Below are positions 5,443 through 8,910 of a DNA stretch of 8,910 bases, piece after piece (the stretch's first letter is position 1; every line of letters begins with the position of its first letter). A program made the translations under genes and the position numbers. The stretch covers positions 1 through 8,910 of the forward strand of contig JAUWHN010000039.1 in NCBI GenBank assembly GCA_030605865.1. The letters run 5' to 3'. The notes beneath the pieces were generated by a model that had not been told where the DNA came from, searched no databases, and saw nothing but the letters and a program-made list of their open reading frames with translations. This DNA comes from Candidatus Portnoyibacteriota bacterium. GTDB lineage: Bacteria > Patescibacteriota > Minisyncoccia > RBG-13-40-8-A > JAUWHN01.

Positions 5443-5868
5443 ATGGAAAAAGTACAAGAAAATAGATTGCTGAATGAATTAGATTTTGAGTATGTCCGAT
5501 CCTCTGGACCGGGCGGCCAAAAGGTTAATAAAACAGCCAGTAAAGTTCAGCTACGCTGGAATATTAATGAATCAAAAGTTTTTACAGAAGAAAAGAAGGA
5601 AAGAATACGAGAATATCTACATACCCATCGTCAAAGCTTGATTACCAAAAAAGACGATCTAATTCTTGAATGTGATGATGAGCGGTCTCAGTCTCGAAAC
5701 AAAGAAATTGTTGTTGAGCGATTTAAGAAGCTTATCCAGCAAACTTTAAAGAAAAAGAAGAAACGAAAAAAAACTAAACCATCCAAAGCAGTTATTGAAA
5801 GACGACTAGAAGAAAAAAAACGACAATCTGAAAAGAAAAAATCAAGGCAAAAAATTAAGTATTTTTAA
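5443..5868 (+). CDS. arfB: Peptidyl-tRNA hydrolase ArfB (ribosome rescue)
   Basis: The 141-residue protein is a codon-independent release factor. Its core (about 8-100) is the RF-1 GGQ domain with SSGPGGQKVNK at 20-30; G24-G25-Q26 enters the peptidyl-transferase centre and triggers hydrolysis of the stalled peptidyl-tRNA. It lacks the codon-recognition domains of RF1/RF2. The C-terminal tail (about 105-141) is rich in Lys and Arg (KKKKKRKKTKPSK and onward); in E. coli ArfB (YaeJ) such a tail lies in the empty mRNA channel and senses ribosomes without downstream mRNA. Length matches the family (about 140). The start at 5443 is fixed by the AAGGAGGTGA site eight bases upstream. The gene is alone on its strand, has its own promoter and ends in a hairpin terminator that lies within the 3' end of the convergent gene, with which its stop codon overlaps. 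Confidence 0.93.
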   Translation: MEKVQENRLLNELDFEYVRSSGPGGQKVNKTASKVQLRWNINESKVFTEEKKERIREYLHTHRQSLITKKDDLILECDDERSQSRNKEIVVERFKKLIQQTLKKKKKRKKTKPSKAVIERRLEEKKRQSEKKKSRQKIKYF

Positions 5869-6218
5869 AAGCCCTCGCTATTCAAAGCAAGGGCTTTTTT
5901 GATATCTTCTGGAATTGGAATTTCTTTATCAACTGGGCTGATTCCCGGATACCGCCAGGCACTTATAACTTTTAACTTTGAACTTTTAACTTTAGACTGA
6001 ATTGCTTGATACATTAGCCAGATTTCGGTAGGATGTTTTTTGGTTCCGGTTCGCTGCATTACTGCTAAGGTTTCCGGGACAATCCCTGCTTCTTTTCTGT
6101 CAGGATTTCGTAAAACTCTTTTCAAGCGATTTTCAGAAAGGTTATAAAATCGCATCTTTTCCATAGAGTGCTTGGTCCAAGTTATTTCATCGGTATTTTT
6201 GGGCTTTTTAAATCTCAT
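5865..6218 (-). CDS. Small DUF4258/RelE-like protein, tentative
   Basis: The 117-residue protein has ITWTKHSMEKMRFYNLSENRL near the N-terminus (12-32), the T-x-H-x-x-x-x-M/R pattern of DUF4258-type domains, then VLRNPD at 35-40, a strand WLMYQ at 67-71 and the strand KVISAWRYPG at 83-92. This order fits the small RelE/BrnT-like fold, in which some members are toxins or mRNA-binding proteins. No antitoxin gene lies beside it, so a toxin role is not supported. Residues 75-84 (SKVKSSKLKV) come from a 14-base tandem repeat and look like an inserted loop. The last ten codons overlap the arfB terminator, and its TAA overlaps the arfB TAA. A possible weak promoter (TTGCGA, 17 bases, TAACTT, ending about 6235) would give a nearly leaderless message. 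Confident as a gene, unsure of family. Confidence 0.75.
   Translation of the reverse strand: MRFKKPKNTDEITWTKHSMEKMRFYNLSENRLKRVLRNPDRKEAGIVPETLAVMQRTGTKKHPTEIWLMYQAIQSKVKSSKLKVISAWRYPGISPVDKEIPIPEDIKKALALNSEGF
5867..5900 (+). terminator. arfB terminator inside the convergent gene
   Basis: AAAAGCCCT (5867-5875) pairs with AGGGCTTTT (5890-5898), with an inner GC/GC pair after one C-A mismatch and an 8-base loop, followed by more T. It begins within the arfB stop codon. On the minus strand the T-run is short (about four), so it works mainly for arfB. Confidence 0.8.
5967..5994. repeat. 14-base tandem repeat within the DUF4258-like gene
   Basis: AACTTTTAACTTTG (5967-5980) is followed directly by AACTTTTAACTTTA (5981-5994), 13 of 14 bases identical. 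The unit itself contains the shorter motif AACTTT twice. Fourteen is not a multiple of three, so a change of one copy would shift the reading frame. Confidence 0.7.
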
Positions 6219-6264
6219 TTCTTCTATAAGTTATCATTTTTTTCTTAAATTCGCAAATCTGATT

Positions 6265-6295
6265 CAGAAAACGACCCTTTTAGGGTCGTTTTCTG
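6265..6295. terminator. Strong hairpin terminator after the 6335-7090 gene
   Basis: A perfect 14-base stem (CAGAAAACGACCCT with AGGGTCGTTTTCTG) closes on a 3-base loop, so effectively a GC-rich stem with A and T tracts in its arms. It lies 40 bases past the stop of the minus-strand gene and about 47 bases upstream of the start of the next minus-strand gene, so it should separate the two transcripts. The symmetric tracts could let it act on both strands. Confidence 0.7.
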
Positions 6296-6313
6296 TTGTA
6301 ATTTTAGAATCTT

Positions 6314-6330
6314 TGGAGGTTGAACCTCCA
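6314..6330. repeat. Palindrome TGGAGGTTGAACCTCCA carrying SD and anti-SD cores
   Basis: TGGAGGTT and AACCTCCA are perfectly complementary around a central G. Transcribed from either strand the RNA contains both a Shine-Dalgarno core (GGAGGT) and the anti-Shine-Dalgarno core (ACCTCC), folded on each other. It begins four bases beyond the TAA of the minus-strand gene, ahead of the terminator. Confidence 0.6.
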
Positions 6331-6334
6331 GATA

Positions 6335-7090
6335 TTACTCATACTTAAAATGAACCAGAATAGGAATATCTTTAGTAAAATCTTGGAAGCTAACAGCAAA
6401 TAGGCGAATTTGGGCTAATAAATCAGCGCTATGTATATAATCTAAGGGCTTCCCTTCATTATCAAGACAAATATTATCCGTAAAATTATTGCATCCCATC
6501 TCTAATAAAAATTCAAACTCTAAACTTGTCCCATAATTAACTGGGCGAATATTACCAAGGGGGCAATCTTCCAGTTCTATAAAAGAATGCTCGTTGCTTT
6601 TACTAAGTTTAATCTCTTTGGTCTCTTCTCCCACTTTAAGTATTATTTTTGAAAGATAAGAATCTTCCAGCCCATAGAGCTTATCATCTCTCTTGCTTAA
6701 TTGCTCGCTAAAAAAGTATAACCATAATTTTCGTATTTGTAAATAAGTATTGGGCTCAAGATTGAGCTTAAATCTTCCCAAGCTAAAAATCTTTTTTTCT
6801 TGATTTTTGTTTATTTCTAAAAACTGAGCGGGTGGCTCTTCAATAATAAAAGGCAGCGAGCTCACAAAATTATAATCAATGCTCGGATCGTATTCCACCT
6901 GTTTACAGCCTTCCCAGGGATTTATCCCTGGTTGAGGTATAAGTTGAGATTGAAGTGGGAATTGAAGTTGAGATTGGTGCTCTTCAATTTTTAGCTCCCC
7001 TGATAAAATAACCACAGTAATAGCCAAAACCCCAATAATTACAAGGGCTATTAAGGGGTCTATTTTTTGGTTTTTGATTGTTTGTTTCAT
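6335..7090 (-). CDS. Membrane-anchored protein, unknown function
   Basis: The 251-residue protein has a basic tip (MKQTIKNQK), one membrane helix (about 12-30) and an extracytoplasmic part. Residues 38-55 are a Gln/Pro-rich linker with two QSQL copies. The remainder alternates strand-like segments (RFKLNLEPNTYLQIRKLWLYF at 106-126, TSLEFEFLLEM, DIPILVHFKY at the C-terminus), suggesting a beta-sandwich. Four cysteines (C62, C176, C200, C208) could form two disulfides outside the cell. No catalytic motif is seen and I recognise no family. It is expressed alone, from a TTGACA/TAAGAT promoter that predicts a start only about six bases before the ATG, with no Shine-Dalgarno, so translation may be leaderless. 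A palindrome and a strong terminator follow the stop codon. Confidence 0.75.
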   Translation of the reverse strand: MKQTIKNQKIDPLIALVIIGVLAITVVILSGELKIEEHQSQLQFPLQSQLIPQPGINPWEGCKQVEYDPSIDYNFVSSLPFIIEEPPAQFLEINKNQEKKIFSLGRFKLNLEPNTYLQIRKLWLYFFSEQLSKRDDKLYGLEDSYLSKIILKVGEETKEIKLSKSNEHSFIELEDCPLGNIRPVNYGTSLEFEFLLEMGCNNFTDNICLDNEGKPLDYIHSADLLAQIRLFAVSFQDFTKDIPILVHFKYE

Positions 7091-7102
7091 GTGTATGCTA
7101 AC

Positions 7103-7131
7103 TCATCTTAACAAAATAAATCTTGGCTGTC
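7103..7131 (-). promoter_or_regulatory. Promoter of the 6335-7090 gene, near-leaderless
   Basis: On the minus strand a perfect TTGACA (7131-7126) is followed after 17 bases by TAAGAT (7108-7103). The predicted start near 7096 leaves only about six bases before the ATG at 7090, and no Shine-Dalgarno is present. Confidence 0.65.
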
Positions 7132-7147
7132 AATTTTCTACGATTTT

Positions 7148-7156
7148 TGGTACAAT
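7148..7156 (+). promoter_or_regulatory. Extended -10 promoter of gpmI
   Basis: TGG-TACAAT is an extended -10 element (TG at 7148-7149, TACAAT at 7151-7156); no good -35 is seen at 17 bases, as expected where an extended -10 does most of the work. The start would be near 7163, giving a leader of about 88 bases that contains the TACTAAT array and hairpin. Confidence 0.5.
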
Positions 7157-7171
7157 AAAATGGAAACATCC

Positions 7172-7235
7172 TACTAATGTACGAATTAATACTAATTTTA
7201 CAAATATAGATTAGTAATATTTGTAAGGATTAGTA
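7172..7235. repeat. Four-copy TACTAAT/ATTAGTA array in the gpmI leader
   Basis: TACTAAT occurs at 7172-7178 and 7190-7196; its reverse complement ATTAGTA occurs at 7210-7216 and 7229-7235. The copies start 18, 20 and 19 bases apart. Each forward copy could pair with either reverse copy, so alternative hairpins are possible in RNA, or the array could be a set of protein sites in DNA. Confidence 0.65.
7191..7234 (+). promoter_or_regulatory. Long hairpin in the gpmI 5' leader
   Basis: TTACAAATAT (7198-7207) and ATATTTGTAA (7217-7226) pair perfectly around a 9-base loop (AGATTAGTA). ACTAAT (7191-7196) and ATTAGT (7229-7234) extend the stem across a small bulge (T against GG), for about 16 pairs. 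It ends 16 bases before the gpmI ATG and lacks a T-run, so it looks like a leader structure rather than a terminator. No known riboswitch class is recognised. Confidence 0.55.
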
Positions 7236-7250
7236 AATTCATAGGGCTCC

Positions 7251-8816
7251 ATGCGACCTATTATTCTCATAATATTAGATGGTTGGGGGATAAATAAAGA
7301 ACAAACAGGAAACGCTATTACCCATGCAAAAACTCCGACCATCAATGAAATAGAAAAATTCTATCCAGCAACATCCCTTCAGGCCTCTGGTATTGCTGTT
7401 GGTTTACCTTGGGGTGAAGCGGGTAGCTCCGAAGTTGGCCACCTTATTTTAGGAGCGGGTCGGGTTATTTACCAATATCTGCCCAGAATTGTCTTGGCAA
7501 TAAGAGATGGCTCGTTTTTCAAAAACCCAGCCCTGATTAAAGCAATCGAGCACGCTAAAGCAAACAAATCCTGCCTTCATTTAATGGGATTGGTTTCTAG
7601 TGGAAACGTTCATAGCTACATTGACCATCTCTATGGATTAATCGAACTTGCTAAAAGAGAAAATATTGAAAAAGTTCTCTTACACGTTTTTACTGATGGT
7701 GAAGATGCTCCCTCAAAAGAAGCGGCTAAATTTCTTTTAGATGTTGAAAAAAAATTAAATGAATTAAAAAATGGAAAAATAGCAACTGTTATGGGCAGAT
7801 ATTATGCTATGGATAGAAATAAAAACTGGAATCGAACTAAAAAAGCCTATGAGTGTTTAACCGAAGGAAAAGGTATTAAAGCTAAAAATCCAATCAAAGC
7901 AATTGAAGACTCTTATGAACGGGAGACAACTGATACTTTTATAGAACCAATTGTAATAACAAATCAAGAAAATCAAGGCCCCTTAGGCGTTATTCAAAAT
8001 AACGACAGTATAATTTTCTTTAATTTTCGCAAAGACCGGGCTCGTCAACTCACCAAAGCCTTTGTTCTTCCCGATTTTAAAGAATTTTCCCGAAAACCCC
8101 TTAAAAACTTATGCTTTGTAACAATGACCCAATATGAAAAAGAACTGCCGGTAAGAATTGCCTTTCCTCCCATTGAAATTAAAAATCATCTAACCGAAAC
8201 TGTAAGCAAGGCTGGTAAAAAAACATTAAAATTAGCCGAAACAGAAAAATATGCCCATGTTACCTACTTTTTCAACGGTGGAGAAGAAACAGCTTATCCC
8301 GGAGAAACCCAATTTCTGGTCCCTTCTACAACTATTCCTCACTATGATAAATATCCAGAAATGGCTGCTGAAGAAATCACCGACAAAATAATTAAAGACT
8401 TAGGAAAATATGATTTAGTAGTTGCAAACTATGCTAATGCTGATATGGTTGCTCATACTGGAAATTTCCAAGCTACAATAAAGGCAATCGAGATTTTGGA
8501 TGGTTGTCTTAAATCTTTAATTAAATTGGTTTCAGAAAAAAAATATTGTTTATTAATCACTGCTGACCATGGTAATGCCGAAAAAATGATTAACCCACAA
8601 ACCGGTGAGTCAATCCCGGAACATTCTACCAGCCCGGTTCCCTGCTATCTAATTACCCCTGAAAACAAAAAGGAGAAATCAAAATCTGAATTAGAGGTTT
8701 TATATCAACAACCCCAAGGAATCCTTGCTGATATTGCTCCCACGATTCTTGAACTAATGGAAATCCCCAAGCCCCCTGAAATGACCGGCCAAAGTTTACT
8801 GGATATTTTAAAATAA
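7251..8816 (+). CDS. gpmI: 2,3-bisphosphoglycerate-independent phosphoglycerate mutase
   Basis: The 521-residue enzyme interconverts 3- and 2-phosphoglycerate in glycolysis through a phosphoserine intermediate and two metal ions, without 2,3-bisphosphoglycerate. Motifs run in the family order: LDGWG (metal D10), SSEVGHLILGAGR with the phosphorylated serine at S60, VSSGNVHSYIDHL (H121), TDGED at 148-152, ATVMGRYYAMDR (R183, R189), FFNFRKDRARQLT (R260, R263), EKYAHVTYFFNGG (K333), NYANADMVAHTG (D398, H402), TADHGNAEKM (D439, H440) and EHSTSPVP (H458). Length is usual (about 510). Differences from the common consensus: NSEVGH reads SSEVGH, DGRD reads DGED at 149-152, and SDGGVHSH reads SSGNVHSY. 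The ATG at 7251 gives the normal N-terminus; a weak AGGG lies four bases upstream. The gene stands alone between a structured leader and a strong terminator. Confidence 0.95.
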   Translation: MRPIILIILDGWGINKEQTGNAITHAKTPTINEIEKFYPATSLQASGIAVGLPWGEAGSSEVGHLILGAGRVIYQYLPRIVLAIRDGSFFKNPALIKAIEHAKANKSCLHLMGLVSSGNVHSYIDHLYGLIELAKRENIEKVLLHVFTDGEDAPSKEAAKFLLDVEKKLNELKNGKIATVMGRYYAMDRNKNWNRTKKAYECLTEGKGIKAKNPIKAIEDSYERETTDTFIEPIVITNQENQGPLGVIQNNDSIIFFNFRKDRARQLTKAFVLPDFKEFSRKPLKNLCFVTMTQYEKELPVRIAFPPIEIKNHLTETVSKAGKKTLKLAETEKYAHVTYFFNGGEETAYPGETQFLVPSTTIPHYDKYPEMAAEEITDKIIKDLGKYDLVVANYANADMVAHTGNFQATIKAIEILDGCLKSLIKLVSEKKYCLLITADHGNAEKMINPQTGESIPEHSTSPVPCYLITPENKKEKSKSELEVLYQQPQGILADIAPTILELMEIPKPPEMTGQSLLDILK

Positions 8817-8832
8817 AAAAATAATCCAAATA

Positions 8833-8867
8833 AAAAATTACCCCGACGTCACGTCGAGGTAATTTTT
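8833..8867. terminator. Bidirectional terminator after gpmI
   Basis: AAAAATTACC pairs with GGTAATTTTT and, past one C-A mismatch, CGACGT with ACGTCG around a central C, for 16 pairs over 35 bases. A-tract and T-tract at the two ends allow use on both strands, as expected between convergent genes. Confidence 0.85.
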
Positions 8868-8878
8868 CAAATACTAAT

Positions 8879-8910
8879 TTACCGCTTCTTTATTATTTCG
8901 TCCACTATCC
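8879..8910 (-). CDS. Possible C-terminal end of a convergent gene (partial)
   Basis: Read on the minus strand from the right edge, one frame gives IVDEIIKKR then TAA (8881-8879). The charged helical ending and the bidirectional terminator just beyond it suggest the tail of a gene that converges on gpmI. Another frame (DSGRNNKEAVN, stop TAG at 8876-8874) is also open, so the frame is uncertain and no function can be given. Confidence 0.3.
   Translation of the reverse strand, partial: IVDEIIKKR

Noticed and set aside
5865..6218. Toxin-antitoxin system built on the RelE/DUF4258-like gene
   Set aside because: There is no adjacent small antitoxin gene on the same strand; the upstream region holds a terminator and the neighbour is convergent arfB.

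Overview
The window reads as AT-rich bacterial chromosome. Gene content and style suggest a candidate phylum radiation lineage (Patescibacteria, probably Parcubacteria-like). Pointers are short intergenic gaps, many small single-pass membrane proteins of unknown function, a large secreted Cys-rich protein with an IPT/TIG domain, a stand-alone RecB/Cas4-like PD-(D/E)XK protein with a four-Cys cluster, a FtsB/DivIC-like protein and a membrane GT2 glycosyltransferase. Lineage is inferred from this style; there is no rRNA or marker gene here to prove it. TGA is used as a stop (end of the gene at 4857-5246), so there is no sign of the UGA=Gly code of Gracilibacteria/SR1.

Layout. Positions 1-1366 (minus) hold the first 455 codons of a secreted protein with 26 cysteines that runs off the left edge. 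A divergent promoter region (1367-1517) separates it from a plus-strand block: an anchored acidic-linker protein (1518-2024), a 35-residue membrane peptide (2066-2173) that sits one base before a FtsB/DivIC-like gene (2175-2546), and a membrane GT2 glycosyltransferase (2619-4157). Convergent to these is a minus-strand pair: a single-pass membrane protein (4857-5246) and the PD-(D/E)XK protein (4173-4853). A second divergent region (5247-5442) with two palindromes and a promoter on each strand leads to arfB, a ribosome-rescue peptidyl-tRNA hydrolase (5443-5868). arfB ends tail-to-tail, with overlapping stop codons, against a small DUF4258/RelE-like gene (5865-6218, minus). A strong terminator and a palindrome carrying both GGAGGT and ACCTCC lie between that gene and an anchored hypothetical protein (6335-7090, minus). 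The third divergent region (7091-7250) contains a good promoter on each strand and a structured leader for gpmI, the cofactor-independent phosphoglycerate mutase (7251-8816). A near-perfect terminator follows, then probably the last codons of a convergent gene.

How the parts relate. Most of the window is housekeeping plus cell-envelope functions: division (FtsB-like), envelope polysaccharide synthesis (GT2), surface display (Cys-rich protein and two anchored proteins), glycolysis (gpmI) and ribosome rescue (arfB). I see no mobile element, CRISPR array, tRNA or rRNA. The least-explained signals are noncoding: the four-copy TACTAAT/ATTAGTA array with hairpin in the gpmI leader, palindromes overlapping promoters at 1397-1413 and 5315-5327, the SD/anti-SD palindrome at 6314-6330, and a GC-rich terminator-like hairpin inside the nuclease gene. 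In the coding sequence, the unusual architecture of the Cys-rich surface protein and the altered active-site motifs of GpmI deserve most attention.
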